This document shows, piece by piece, positions 26,754-38,000 of a DNA stretch of 64,000 nt. Under the pieces are notes generated by a model, which saw nothing but the letters and a program-made list of their open reading frames with translations, was not told the origin of the DNA and did not search any database. Positions within the stretch are counted from its first letter, which is position 1, and every line of letters begins with the position of its first letter. A program made the translations under genes and the position numbers. Where the stretch lies: assembly GCA_026389845.1 (NCBI GenBank), contig JAPLHB010000109.1, positions 1 to 64,000 on the forward strand, given 5' to 3'. The stretch is from Chloroflexota bacterium (GTDB lineage Bacteria; Chloroflexota; Anaerolineae; CG2-30-64-16).

Positions 26754-27132
26754 GTATGCAGACGAACTGCGCGAATACCGATCCCAGGCCACCAACCTGG
26801 CGCTCTACACCGGGACCAAGATGCTGCGCCGCTCGGTAGAGCGCTGTCTGCAAGTAACGGTAGAAGTGTGCCTGGATATCGGCCGACGTCTGATCGCCTT
26901 GGAAGGCTTTCGTTTTCCGCACGACAACCAGGACGTTTTCAAGGTGCTCGCCGAGGAGAAGGTCGTATCAGCCCTACTGCTGATCGGCCTGCAGGACTTT
27001 GCGCGCTTCCGTAACCTGATTGTCCACGACTACGCCAGGATTGACGACGGCAAGGTCTATCAACTCCTCAAGACGCGCCTGGACGACTTCGATGCCTTTG
27101 CCGATGCCGTGAGCACCTATTTGGAGACCTGA
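26704..27132 (+). CDS. hepT: HepT-like ribonuclease toxin
   Basis: 142-residue all-helical HEPN protein. The catalytic motif R-x4-H is RNLIVHDY, including the Tyr that MntA adenylylates in known pairs. The start is taken as TTG at 26704, because AAGGAGGT is placed 5 nt before it and the protein then begins LEDAGSAITSRLRLLAEYAD, as in HepT homologues. The gene overlaps mntA by 50 nt in another frame, which is a longer overlap than usual. It is followed by heptamer repeats and a glycosyltransferase gene. Confidence 0.83.
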   Translation: MEDAGSAITSRLRLLAEYADELREYRSQATNLALYTGTKMLRRSVERCLQVTVEVCLDIGRRLIALEGFRFPHDNQDVFKVLAEEKVVSALLLIGLQDFARFRNLIVHDYARIDDGKVYQLLKTRLDDFDAFADAVSTYLET

Positions 27133-27148
27133 CGTGGCCCACGGTGGT

Positions 27149-27176
27149 CACGCACCACGCAGCACGCACCACGCAA
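27149..27176. repeat. Heptamer repeat (CACGCAN) x4
   Basis: CACGCAC, CACGCAG, CACGCAC, CACGCAA in exact 7-nt steps, just before the next glycosyltransferase start. Confidence 0.75.
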
Positions 27177-27183
27177 CCCGCCC

Positions 27184-28341
27184 ATGCCTCACTTCATCCT
27201 CGACGCCCGCACTGCCACCTCCCACTTCCCCGGCATCGGCCGCTACGTGACCAACCTGGCGCGCAGCCTGGCACCGCTGTTGACATCCGATGAGCAACTG
27301 ATCGTGCTCTACGATCCGACGCACCCGCTCTCCTTGTCGCCAGCAAAGTCAGTGCAGCTCATCCCTGCAGCCGCGTCCCCCTTCTCTCTTCAGCAGCAGT
27401 GGGCCATCCCCCGCCTCCTGCGCCGACTCGCTATCGGTCGTCGTTCGTCGTCCGTCCTCTACCACAGCGCCTATATTCTGATGCCCTATCTGCCGGGTGT
27501 GCCGACCGTTCTGACTGTTTATGATCTCATTCCATTGCTGATGCCGGAGCAGAGCAGCAGTCGGGCGCGCCTGCTGGCGCGCTGGGCCAACGTCCTGGCG
27601 CTGCGCACGGCACACCGCGTCATAGCTATCTCCGCAGCCGCGCGCGCCGATTACGTGCAGTACATGGCCGCGCCAGCCGAGAAGATTGTCGCCGTGCCGC
27701 TGGCAGCCGATCCGGCGTTTGCGCCAATAGGGGGCAGGGATCAGGGATCAGGGATCAGGGGGCAGGAGACAGCAGTCAGCCGAAAGTACAACTTGCCTGA
27801 GCGGTATGTGCTTTACCTGGGCAGCAATAAGCCACATAAGAACCTGGTACGCCTGATCGAAGCCTGGCATATCGCCGTTTCCGGCTTCCAGCTTCCAGCT
27901 TCCAGCCTCGTGATCGCCGGCGCATGGGATGGACGCTATCCAGAGGCGAAGCAGAGGGCCGATGAGCTGGGCCTAAGAAAGAAGGTCCATTTCCTGGGGC
28001 CGGTGGCCGAGGACGATTTGCCCGCGCTGTACGGCGGAGCGGCGTTGTTTGTCTTTCCGTCGCTCTACGAGGGGTTTGGGCTGCCGGTGCTGGAGGCGAT
28101 GGCCTGCGCTGTGCCGGTGATCTGCTCGAATGTCTCCAGCCTGCCCGAAGTGGCCGGCGACGCGGCGATTCAGGTTAATCCGCTCGACATGGACGCGCTG
28201 GCCGCGGCCATCGGCCGCGTGCTGGGCAATGCGGCGCTGGCTGAGGAGATGCGCCAGCGGAGTCTGCGGCAGGCTGGCCGGTTCACCTGGGCGCAGACCG
28301 CGCAGCAGACGCTGGCCATCTATCGGCAGGTGATTGGATGA
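27184..28341 (+). CDS. Family 4 glycosyltransferase carrying in-frame heptamer repeats (paralogue 4)
   Basis: 385 residues. PHFILDARTATSHFPGIGRY start, TVLTVYDLIPLLMP, YLGSNKPHKNLVRLIEAW, FPSLYEGFGLPVLEAMACA, all in the family order. Two stretches are encoded by repeat DNA: residues about 183-200 (GGRDQGSGIRGQETAVS, nt 27732-27780) in the linker between domains, and SGFQLPASS (nt 27877-27905). Both keep the frame and lie in loops, so the enzyme is probably active. It overlaps the next gene by 4 nt. Confidence 0.88.
   Translation: MPHFILDARTATSHFPGIGRYVTNLARSLAPLLTSDEQLIVLYDPTHPLSLSPAKSVQLIPAAASPFSLQQQWAIPRLLRRLAIGRRSSSVLYHSAYILMPYLPGVPTVLTVYDLIPLLMPEQSSSRARLLARWANVLALRTAHRVIAISAAARADYVQYMAAPAEKIVAVPLAADPAFAPIGGRDQGSGIRGQETAVSRKYNLPERYVLYLGSNKPHKNLVRLIEAWHIAVSGFQLPASSLVIAGAWDGRYPEAKQRADELGLRKKVHFLGPVAEDDLPALYGGAALFVFPSLYEGFGLPVLEAMACAVPVICSNVSSLPEVAGDAAIQVNPLDMDALAAAIGRVLGNAALAEEMRQRSLRQAGRFTWAQTAQQTLAIYRQVIG
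27732..27780. repeat. Heptamer repeat inside glycosyltransferase gene
   Basis: GGGCAGG, GATCAGG three times, GGGCAGG, AGACAGC, AGTCAGC: seven units, 49 nt in 7-nt register. A second short array of GGCTTCC/AGCTTCC units is at 27877-27905 in the same gene. Confidence 0.8.
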
Positions 28342-29450
28342 ACATCCTACACGTCTACAAAGACTATCCGCCTATCCTGGGTGGCATCGAAAACCACGTC
28401 AAGCTGCTGGCCGAAGGCCAGGCCGGCCGCGGGCATGCGGTGACGGTCCTGGTGACCAACCCGACCGGCTCGCGCACCACGCGCACGGTCGAAAACGACG
28501 TGACAGTGATCCGCGCGGGTCGGCTGGCGACCGTCGCTTCCACCCCACTGAGTCCGGCCCTGGCGTGGCAGTTGTCCCGTCAGCGCCCCGATGCCGTCCA
28601 CCTGCATTTTCCTTATCCCATCGGCGAGGTCAGCCAGTGGCTCCTGCGTCGCGGGCAGGCGACCGTGCTCAGCTACCACTCCGACATCGTGCGTCAGGCC
28701 GGCATCCTACGCTTTTATCGGCCGCTGCTCCGGCGAGCTCTGGCGTTCGTAGACGCCATCATCGTCGGCAGCCCGCCCATGCGCGGCAGCGCCTACCTGG
28801 CCGATCACCAGACCAGGCTCCACCTGATCCCCTACGGCATCCCGCTGGCCCGTTTTCGAGCACAACCGGCGGCTGAAGAGATGGCGACCATGCGGGCGCG
28901 TTACCTCGCCGCCCCCACAACCCCGGTGCTCCTGTTTGTCGGGCGTCTGCGCTACTACAAGGGGCTGGATACCTTCATCCGCGCTTTGCCGGCGATGCCC
29001 GGCCACCTGCTGGTGGTCGGCATCGGCCCGATGGCGGCGGAGTGGCAGGCGCTGGCGCAGGCGACCGGCGTCGGCGACCGGATCACGTGGCTGGGGGAAG
29101 TGTCCGATGCCGACTTGCCGGCGTTCTACCACCTGGCTGATCTATTCGTGCTGCCCGCCAGCCATTCCAGCGAGGCATTTGGGCTGGTGCAGGTGGAGGC
29201 CATGGCCGCGGGTGTGCCCGTTGTCTGCACGGAGCTGGGAACCGGCACTTCTTACGTCAACCAGGACGGTGTGACCGGCCGCGTCGTCCCTCCGCGCGAT
29301 CCTCCCGCGCTGGCGGCCGCCATCCGCGAGCTGTTGGCCGATCCTCCCCGGCTGGCCGCGATGGGTGTAGCCGCCCGCGCGCGCGTCGAGGCGGAATTCG
29401 ATCAGGACGTCATGGTGACGCGCGTGCTGGCGTTGTACGAATCGTTGTGA
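28338..29450 (+). CDS. Family 4 glycosyltransferase
   Basis: 370 residues, last gene of the glycan locus. MNILHVYKDYPPILGGIENHV is the glycine-rich GT4 start, LSYHSDIVRQAGILRFYRPL the acceptor side, LFVGRLRYYKGLDTFIRAL the donor domain, and LPASHSSEAFGLVQVEAMAAGVPVV the E-x7-E region. It resembles PimB/WbdB-like mannosyltransferases more than the four tandem paralogues upstream. It overlaps the previous gene by 4 nt and converges with the minus-strand aldo/keto reductase. Confidence 0.9.
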   Translation: MNILHVYKDYPPILGGIENHVKLLAEGQAGRGHAVTVLVTNPTGSRTTRTVENDVTVIRAGRLATVASTPLSPALAWQLSRQRPDAVHLHFPYPIGEVSQWLLRRGQATVLSYHSDIVRQAGILRFYRPLLRRALAFVDAIIVGSPPMRGSAYLADHQTRLHLIPYGIPLARFRAQPAAEEMATMRARYLAAPTTPVLLFVGRLRYYKGLDTFIRALPAMPGHLLVVGIGPMAAEWQALAQATGVGDRITWLGEVSDADLPAFYHLADLFVLPASHSSEAFGLVQVEAMAAGVPVVCTELGTGTSYVNQDGVTGRVVPPRDPPALAAAIRELLADPPRLAAMGVAARARVEAEFDQDVMVTRVLALYESL

Positions 29451-29486
29451 CGCCGACGGCGCTGATCGGGCCGCGTCCATCGTCTC

Positions 29487-30653
29487 CTATCCGGTCGTCA
29501 AGAATTTGTCAGCTTTTTCCAGCCAGTCCATGATCATGATTCGCTGCGGACACTGGGCCTCGCACTCGCCGCAGCGCAGACACCGGTCGGCTTTCTCCTC
29601 CGGCTTGAACCACTGGCGATAGGCCATGCGCCCGCGCGCAGGGTTGCCGTACATGATCGCCTCGTTGTAGGTCTCGAAGACGTGTGGGATCACGACGCCA
29701 TTGGGGCAGGGTTGGCAGTATTTACAGTTGGTACAGGGGATCGGCGACAGCTCGCGGTACGCGTCCCGCACGCGGCCGATCAACGCCAACTCATCCAGGC
29801 TCAGCGTGCCCGGCCCGGAGCGCTCGGCGCTGGCGAGGTTCTGCGTGACCTGCTCCATCGTGTTCATGCCGCTGAGCAACAGGGAGACCTCGGGCTGGTT
29901 CCACACCCATTGCAAAGCCCACTCGGCCGGCACGCGACGCTGTGGCCGGTCTCCTGACCGAGCCGCTGCCGCCGAGTCCCAGATCGCCTGGACGGGCTGC
30001 GGGGTGTTGCCGGCCAACAGACCGCCGCGCAGCGGCTCCATGACAACCACCCCCAGCCCCTTATCGGCCGCATATTTCAACCCCCGAACGCCCGCCTGCT
30101 CTTGCTCGTCCATGTAGTTGTACTGAATCTGGCAGAAGGTCCAGCCGTCGTAGGCGTCCACGATCTCCTGAAAGGCCTCGTACTTGTCGTGAAACGAAAA
30201 GCCCAGGTGGCCGATCCGGCCGTCGGCCAGCGCACGCTCGGCCCAGGCCAACACGCCCAGTTCGCGCATCGCGCGCCACCGGTCGGCGTCGAGCGCGTGC
30301 AGCAGGTAGAAGTCGATCGTCCCCGTTTGCAGCCGCGCCAACTGCTCGTTCAGGTAGCGGTCGAGATCGGCCGACTCCTTGACCAGCCAGCACGGCAACT
30401 TGGTCGCCAGCTTGACCCGTTCGCGGTAGCCGTCCCCCAGAGCGCAGCCGAGGAACGGCTCGCTCGTGCCGCGGTGATAGGGGTAGGCGGTGTCCACGTA
30501 GTTGACGCCGTGGTCAATGGCGTGGCGGAGCATACGCGTCGCTTCCGGCTCGTCAATCTGCGCCGAATCGCCGCCGATAGTCGGCAGCCGCATCGCGCCG
30601 AAGCCAAGCGCGAAAGGTCGCCAGGTCAGTTTGCCGAAGGTCCGATATTGCAT
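29487..30653 (-). CDS. Aldo/keto reductase with C-terminal 4Fe-4S domain
   Basis: 388 residues. The N-terminal AKR barrel has MQYRTFGK, LGFGAMRLP, VNYVDTAYPYHRG with the catalytic Asp and Tyr, ATKLP with the Lys and DFYLLHALD with the His. The C-terminus adds two cysteine clusters, CTNCKYCQPCP and CLRCGECEAQCP, sufficient for two iron-sulfur clusters, so electrons could come from ferredoxin-type carriers. This fusion is common in anaerobes. ATG at 30653 is used because GGGAG lies 5 nt upstream; a GTG two codons earlier is possible. It is 10 nt downstream of the quinone reductase gene, making a two-gene operon. Confidence 0.9.
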   Translation of the reverse strand: MQYRTFGKLTWRPFALGFGAMRLPTIGGDSAQIDEPEATRMLRHAIDHGVNYVDTAYPYHRGTSEPFLGCALGDGYRERVKLATKLPCWLVKESADLDRYLNEQLARLQTGTIDFYLLHALDADRWRAMRELGVLAWAERALADGRIGHLGFSFHDKYEAFQEIVDAYDGWTFCQIQYNYMDEQEQAGVRGLKYAADKGLGVVVMEPLRGGLLAGNTPQPVQAIWDSAAAARSGDRPQRRVPAEWALQWVWNQPEVSLLLSGMNTMEQVTQNLASAERSGPGTLSLDELALIGRVRDAYRELSPIPCTNCKYCQPCPNGVVIPHVFETYNEAIMYGNPARGRMAYRQWFKPEEKADRCLRCGECEAQCPQRIMIMDWLEKADKFLTTG

Positions 30654-30663
30654 AAACACTCCC

Positions 30664-31632
30664 TCACGGTATCAACAACACCTTCCCGCTCGTCCGCCGC
30701 TCCGCCAGCGCGATCTGCGCGGCGGCGGCCTGGGCCAACGGGTAGGTGCGCTCGATGCGCAGCTCGAGCTGGCCGGCCGCGATCATCCCCAGCACCGCGT
30801 TCGCGTATTCCAGATACTTTGCCCGCTCTCGCATGTAGGCGAATACCGACGGCCGCGTGACGAACGCCGACTTCATGCCGCCCAGCCGTTGGATGTCGAG
30901 CGGGGCCGGGAAACCGCTGGATTGGCCGAAGGAGACCAGGGTGCCGAGCGGCGCCAGGCTTTCCAGACTCCGGTCGAAGGTGTCCTTGCCCACCGAGTCG
31001 TAGACTACGTTGACCCCGGCTCCTCCGGTGATCCGCTTGACCTCGGCCAGAAAATCCTGCTGCGTGTAGATGATTGTTTCGTCGGCGCCGGCGGCGTGGG
31101 CGAGCTGCGCCTTCTCCTCGGCAGAGACCGTCCCGATCACGAACGCGCCGGCCTGCTTGGCGATCTGGCACAGCAGCAGGCCCACGCCGCCGGCCGCGGC
31201 ATGAACCAGGCAACGGTCACCCGGCTTCAGGGGGTAGGTGACGTGCGCCAGGACGTGGGCCGTGATGCCCTGCACCATAGCCGCGGCCCCCTGCTCGAAG
31301 CTCAAGCTTTCGGGCAGGACGACCAACTTTTCGCCCGGTACCAGCGCGTGGGTGGCGTAGCAGCCCGCGCCGCCGAGCCAGGCCACCCGGTCGCCCGGCT
31401 GCACCCCGGTCACGCCCGGCCCAATCGCCTCGACCACGCCCGCGCCTTCGCCGCCCGGAATGGCGGGCAAGGGGACTTTGTACCAGCCCATCCGCTGATA
31501 GACGTCAATGAAGTTGACGCCCGCCGCCACCACCTTAACCAACGCCTGGCCGGGGCTGACTGTGAGAGCAGGCCGCTCCTCGAACTTCAGAACCTCTGGG
31601 CCGCCGAATTCGTAGAAGACGATTGCTTGCAT
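30664..31632 (-). CDS. Zinc-independent quinone oxidoreductase (Qor-like)
   Basis: 322-residue medium-chain dehydrogenase/reductase. MQAIVFYEFGGPEVLKFEE start, GVNFIDVYQRMGWY, PGGEGAGVVEAIGPGV, the NADPH loop HAAAGGVGLLLCQIAK and ADETIIY. The zinc ligands of alcohol dehydrogenases are missing, as in Qor proteins, which reduce quinones or enones with NADPH. ATG at 31632 follows AGGAGGGATATCACC. First gene of a minus-strand pair with the aldo/keto reductase; it starts 69 nt from a divergent plus-strand promoter. Confidence 0.92.
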   Translation of the reverse strand: MQAIVFYEFGGPEVLKFEERPALTVSPGQALVKVVAAGVNFIDVYQRMGWYKVPLPAIPGGEGAGVVEAIGPGVTGVQPGDRVAWLGGAGCYATHALVPGEKLVVLPESLSFEQGAAAMVQGITAHVLAHVTYPLKPGDRCLVHAAAGGVGLLLCQIAKQAGAFVIGTVSAEEKAQLAHAAGADETIIYTQQDFLAEVKRITGGAGVNVVYDSVGKDTFDRSLESLAPLGTLVSFGQSSGFPAPLDIQRLGGMKSAFVTRPSVFAYMRERAKYLEYANAVLGMIAAGQLELRIERTYPLAQAAAAQIALAERRTSGKVLLIP

Positions 31633-31700
31633 GGTGATATCCCTCCTGGTTGAGGGGGATTATATCACAAGAAGATTGCGGCGACAGAATGGGAGGCAAT

Positions 31701-31729
31701 TTGACAGCCAGCCCCTTCCCGGATATACT
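31701..31729 (+). promoter_or_regulatory. Promoter of the tRNA-Ala / T-box / leuS unit
   Basis: Perfect TTGACA (31701-31706), 17-nt spacer, TATACT (31724-31729), 14 nt before tRNA-Ala(CGC). No other good promoter was seen between here and the T-box, so this one probably drives tRNA, T-box leader and downstream genes. Confidence 0.75.
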
Positions 31730-31742
31730 ATCTTTTGTCCGC

Positions 31743-31815
31743 GGGGCTGTAGCTCATCTGGGAGAGCGCTACAATCGCACTGTAGAGGCAAGGGGTTCGA
31801 GTCCCCTCAGCTCCA
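31743..31815 (+). tRNA. tRNA-Ala (anticodon CGC)
   Basis: 73-nt cloverleaf without encoded CCA. GGGGCTG pairs with CAGCTCC; D-arm GCTC/GAGC; anticodon stem CTACA/TGTAG with loop ATCGCAC, so anticodon CGC; T-arm AGGGG-TTCGAGT-CCCCT. Discriminator A at 31815. It is very similar to the second tRNA-Ala at 32024. Confidence 0.93.
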
Positions 31816-32023
31816 TACTTGGCCCGCAACGACTTAGGCGGGCCCGGGACGCCAACTGGATAGCCGGCGACGAACGGAAGTAGTAGGCCAGGGCGCAGAG
31901 AGCGGGGGAGGGTGAAAACCTCGCAGGCGGCACGCCCCCGCAGGCTTCGTCAAGGCCGAACTCGTCCGGGAGCCATACCGGGAGCGCCCGTTACAGCGCA
32001 GATCAAGTGGTCGGTTCACGCAC

Positions 32024-32096
<73 letters not shown>

Positions 32097-32126
32097 CTGA
32101 CCGGCAATCAGGGTGGTACCGCGGAG

Positions 32127-32166
32127 TCCCCTTCGTCCCTGTGACGCAAGGGGATTTCTTGTTTCT
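32127..32166 (+). terminator. T-box terminator hairpin
   Basis: TCCCCTTCGTC pairs with GACGCAAGGGGA (one bulge), followed by TTTCTTGTTT. Its 5' arm overlaps CGTCCCTG, which would be sequestered in the antiterminator when uncharged tRNA binds, the usual mutually exclusive arrangement. Confidence 0.8.
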
Positions 32167-32293
<127 letters not shown>

Positions 32294-32301
32294 GGTGTGC
32301 T

Positions 32302-32949
32302 ATGACAGTGCCTACTGTGGTCCAAGAGAGCATCTACCTGCCCATCCTGCCCGGCGCGGGGGATCTGCACGTGCGCGTGGCGGGACGCAAGCTCGCGGCG
32401 CCGTTGCTGCTGTTCCACGGCACCGGGGCCGACGTGACCTGGCGCACTTGGGAGCCGCAGATGGCCGCGCTGGGCGAGACGCGTCGCGTCTACGCGCTGG
32501 ATTGGCCGGGCTGGGGCGACTCCACGGGGACGCGACCAGAGGGGCTGGATCGTTTTGCGCCGGGGCCGATGGTCGCGGTGGCGTTGCGAGCGATGGACGC
32601 GCTGGACATCCCCAATGCCGACCTCGGCGGGGTGTCGTGGGGCGGGCTGATCGCCCTGGAACTGGCGCTGGCCGCGCCGGAGCGGGTGGGCAAGCTGCTG
32701 CTGGTGGACGCCGCCTGCCGGCTAGAAGATGTCGCAGCCGGCCGTTACGCAGCCGTGACGCAACCCATCTGGCTGGCCTGGGCCGAAGACGACCCGGTGA
32801 TTCCACTCTCGCTTGGCCGGGCGTTGGTTGCCGCCCTGCCAAATTGCAGCCTGCATCTGTTTCCCGGCCGCACCCATTGGCCGCATCACCTGCACCCCGA
32901 AGCCTTCAACGAGGCAGCGGTGAAGTTCTTGCTAGAAGCTGGAAACTAG
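32302..32949 (+). CDS. Alpha/beta hydrolase, short form
   Basis: 215 residues. Oxyanion region LLFHGTGADVTWRTWEPQ, nucleophile elbow GGVSWGGLIALE (Ser), acid in LAWAEDDPVIPL and His in FPGRTHWPHH. The usual cap between the nucleophile strand and the acid is missing: only about 25 residues separate VDAACR from the WAEDDP strand, which makes it shorter than typical family members of about 260. The last codons (LLEAGN) are contributed by a heptamer array that begins at 32934. It lies between the T-box and leuS, so it would be under leucine control. Substrate unknown. Confidence 0.82.
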   Translation: MTVPTVVQESIYLPILPGAGDLHVRVAGRKLAAPLLLFHGTGADVTWRTWEPQMAALGETRRVYALDWPGWGDSTGTRPEGLDRFAPGPMVAVALRAMDALDIPNADLGGVSWGGLIALELALAAPERVGKLLLVDAACRLEDVAAGRYAAVTQPIWLAWAEDDPVIPLSLGRALVAALPNCSLHLFPGRTHWPHHLHPEAFNEAAVKFLLEAGN

Positions 32950-33008
32950 AAGCTGGAAACTATCGGGCATTTCAGTATCCAGCTTCCAGCATCCATCATC
33001 CAGCTTCT
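32934..33008. repeat. Heptamer repeats between hydrolase and leuS
   Basis: AGAAGCT and GGAAACT alternate twice (32934-32961), then after 12 nt AGTATCC, AGCTTCC, AGCATCC, ATCATCC, AGCTTCT, again an inverted pair of arrays. The stop codon of the hydrolase lies in the left array. Confidence 0.85.
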
Positions 33009-33027
33009 AGCCATCAGGAGTTTCATC

Positions 33028-35937
<2,910 letters not shown>

Positions 35938-35947
35938 AGGCAACATC

Positions 35948-36334
35948 ATGCGCGAATCAATTTCCTCCCCCGCCGCGCCCGCGGCCCTCGGCCCCTACAG
36001 CCAGGCCATCCGGGCGGGTGACTTCATCTTCTGCTCCGGCCAAACCGGCCTCGATCCGGCGACGGGCATCCTGCGCGAGGGCGTGGCCGCCCAGGCCGAG
36101 CAGGTGTTGGACAACCTGGCCGCGGTGCTGGCCGCGGCCGGCGCCAGCTTCGCTGATGTAGTCAAGACGACCATCTTTCTGACCAACATGGCAGACTTCC
36201 AGACCGTCAACGGCATCTACGGCAAACGCTTCACCGGCGCATTGCCGGCCCGCTCGACGGTGCAAGTGGCGGCGCTGCCGAAGAATGGGCAGGTCGAGAT
36301 AGAGATGATCGCCTACGCGCCGGGGAAGGTGTAG
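35948..36334 (+). CDS. ridA: RidA family enamine/imine deaminase
   Basis: 128 residues, the normal length for Rid proteins, which hydrolyse reactive 2-aminoacrylate and related enamines. PAALGPYSQAIRAGDFIFCSGQ, the central QAEQVLDNLAAVL, VVKTTIFLTNMADFQTVNGIY and the catalytic Arg region LPARSTVQVAALPKNGQVEIEMIA are all present. It follows leuS by 10 nt, so may be cotranscribed. Its stop codon falls inside the left end of a GTAGGGGC palindromic repeat. Confidence 0.93.
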   Translation: MRESISSPAAPAALGPYSQAIRAGDFIFCSGQTGLDPATGILREGVAAQAEQVLDNLAAVLAAAGASFADVVKTTIFLTNMADFQTVNGIYGKRFTGALPARSTVQVAALPKNGQVEIEMIAYAPGKV

Positions 36335-36430
36335 GGGCAGGTTTTGCGCCATTCCAGGCGCGGCCTTGTGCAGACCAAGGCCCGTGGTCAACCAGCCCGA
36401 TCTGTTCGGACAGGAGAAACCTGCCCCTAC
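36331..36430. repeat. Palindromic dispersed repeat (GTAGGGGC type)
   Basis: GTAGGGGCAGGTTT (36331-36344) and AAACCTGCCCCTAC (36417-36430) are perfect 14-bp inverted repeats. The interior also contains short complementary stretches. Same family as 1702-1758. The ridA stop codon TAG is part of the left end. Confidence 0.75.
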
Positions 36431-36440
36431 TGCGCCACGT

Positions 36441-36469
36441 TTGCTTTTTTCTCTTGCCCCCGGTATAAT
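36441..36469 (+). promoter_or_regulatory. Promoter of the S1-domain gene
   Basis: TTGCTT (36441-36446), 17-nt spacer, TATAAT (36464-36469), 40 nt upstream of the start codon. Confidence 0.72.
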
Positions 36470-36509
36470 CACGGTCAGTCATTTTTGGAGGAGGGGAGTC
36501 ATCATCCGC

Positions 36510-37754
36510 ATGAAAAAACGGAATGCGCTGCAGCCCGAACAGGCTGATGGGGAGCCCAATCCCATGGAGGCGCTGCTGGCGGAAGCGTCTGCTTTTCCTC
36601 AATTGCACGCTGGCGACATCGTAGACGGCACCATCGTCAGCGTGAGTCCCACCGAAATCCTGGTTGACATCGGCTACAAGGCGGACGCGCTTGTGGACAG
36701 CCGCGAGTTGGAGCGGATGGATCACGAGTTCCTTGCGACCTTGATACCCGGCGATCCTGTGGCGGCCTATATCATCCAACCGGAGGATCAAGATGGCAAC
36801 GTCGTCATCTCCCTCCAGCGCGCCCAACAGGATCAGGATTGGAAACAGGCCGAAGACCTGCTCACGTCCCAGGGGGTCTTTGAGGGGGTCGTCACGGCCT
36901 TCAACCGCGGCGGGGTGATCGTGCGCGTGGGTCGCGTGCGCGGCTTTGTACCGGCCTCGCAGCTTTCCCCGCGATGGCAAGTCCAGGAGGACACCAAAGC
37001 CGACCCCGATCAGCGGTGGGTCAAGCTGGTCGGCCAGAAGATGCAGCTCAAAGTCCTGGAACTGGATCGCAAACGCAACCGGTTGATTCTCTCGGAGCGG
37101 GTCGCCATGCGCGACTGGCGCAAGGGCCAGAAGGATCGTCTGCTCACCGAGTTGCACAAGGGCAGCGTGCTGACCGGCATCGTCACCAGCCTGGCCGATT
37201 TCGGCGCGTTCATTGACCTGGGTGGCGCCGATGGACTGATCCACCTCTCAGAACTGGTTTGGCATCGCGTGAATCATCCCAGCGAGGTACTCCGCGTCGG
37301 CCAGGAGGTCCAGGTCTACGTTCTCAACGTGGACGAGGAAAAAAAGCGCATCGCCCTCAGCTTGCGCCGCATGACCCCTGAGCCGTGGAGCCTTGTGGAT
37401 GACGTCTACCATGTCGGCCAGGTAGTCACCGCGACGATCACCAAGCTGACTAACTTCGGCGCGTTCGCCAAGCTCGACGACACCATCGAGGGGCTGATTC
37501 ACATCTCGGAGTTGGCCGATTATCGCGTGAACCATCCGAAGGAAGTGGTGCACGAAGGCGACCAGGTGCCGGTACGTATCATCCGCATTGACCTCCAGCA
37601 TCGTCGCATCGGTCTAAGCCTGCGCCAGGCGGACGAGGACGCCTACGTCGAAGTGGACTGGCGAGCGGAAGCCCAAGCCGCTCTGGACGACGACCGCGAG
37701 CCGGTCAACCAGCCATTTCTAGCCGCGCTGGAGCCGTTGCGGGTGGAGGCGTAG
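36510..37754 (+). CDS. S1 RNA-binding domain protein (ribosomal protein S1-like)
   Basis: 414 residues with four S1 OB-fold repeats, shown by GDIVDGTIVSVSPTEILVDIG, FEGVVTAFNRGGVIVRVG, LTGIVTSLADFGAFIDLGG and VTATITKLTNFGAFAKLDD. The third and fourth have the canonical DGLIHLSEL and EGLIHISELADYRVNHP endings. Four repeats are usual for S1 homologues in Gram-positive-type bacteria, where the protein helps mRNA binding. It could also be named RpsA. ATG 36510 lies about 11 nt after GGAGGAGGGGAG. It is monocistronic, between its own promoter and the terminator at 38001. Confidence 0.88.
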   Translation: MKKRNALQPEQADGEPNPMEALLAEASAFPQLHAGDIVDGTIVSVSPTEILVDIGYKADALVDSRELERMDHEFLATLIPGDPVAAYIIQPEDQDGNVVISLQRAQQDQDWKQAEDLLTSQGVFEGVVTAFNRGGVIVRVGRVRGFVPASQLSPRWQVQEDTKADPDQRWVKLVGQKMQLKVLELDRKRNRLILSERVAMRDWRKGQKDRLLTELHKGSVLTGIVTSLADFGAFIDLGGADGLIHLSELVWHRVNHPSEVLRVGQEVQVYVLNVDEEKKRIALSLRRMTPEPWSLVDDVYHVGQVVTATITKLTNFGAFAKLDDTIEGLIHISELADYRVNHPKEVVHEGDQVPVRIIRIDLQHRRIGLSLRQADEDAYVEVDWRAEAQAALDDDREPVNQPFLAALEPLRVEA

Positions 37755-37762
37755 GAATAAGA

Positions 37763-37973
37763 GGCAGTACCGCAAAACTCGCTTTTGTCACCCCTTCGTT
37801 GCACTCAGGGCAGGCTCTGAGCGGGTTGATCCCGCGAGGTCCGGCACGGCGAGATTCCAGCGAAGGGTCTCGTTGCGACACCGGATTCTTCGCTGGACGC
37901 TCGCCGTCGTGAGAAGTCAGGGGCAGACCCGCTCAGAATGACAGGCGGCGGGTAGTGACTTTTGCGGTATTGC
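37763..37973. mobile_element. MITE family copy A, 7-bp target duplication
   Basis: About 211 bp between TIRs GCAGTACCGCAAAACTCGC and (inverted) GCAATACCGCAAAAGTCAC. Flanked by AATAAGA at 37756-37762 and 37974-37980. Inside is the module CTGAGCGGGT ... ACCCGCTCAGAATGACA and CCAGCGAAGGGTC / GATTCTTCGCTGG. No coding capacity. Confidence 0.82.
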
Positions 37974-38000
37974 AATAAGACATTGGTTGCTGATCCAAAG

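Noticed and set aside
31858-32023. Alanine specificity for the T-box because of the nearby tRNA-Ala genes
   Set aside because: The specifier position after GAA reads CTC (Leu) and leuS lies downstream; no alaS is present.
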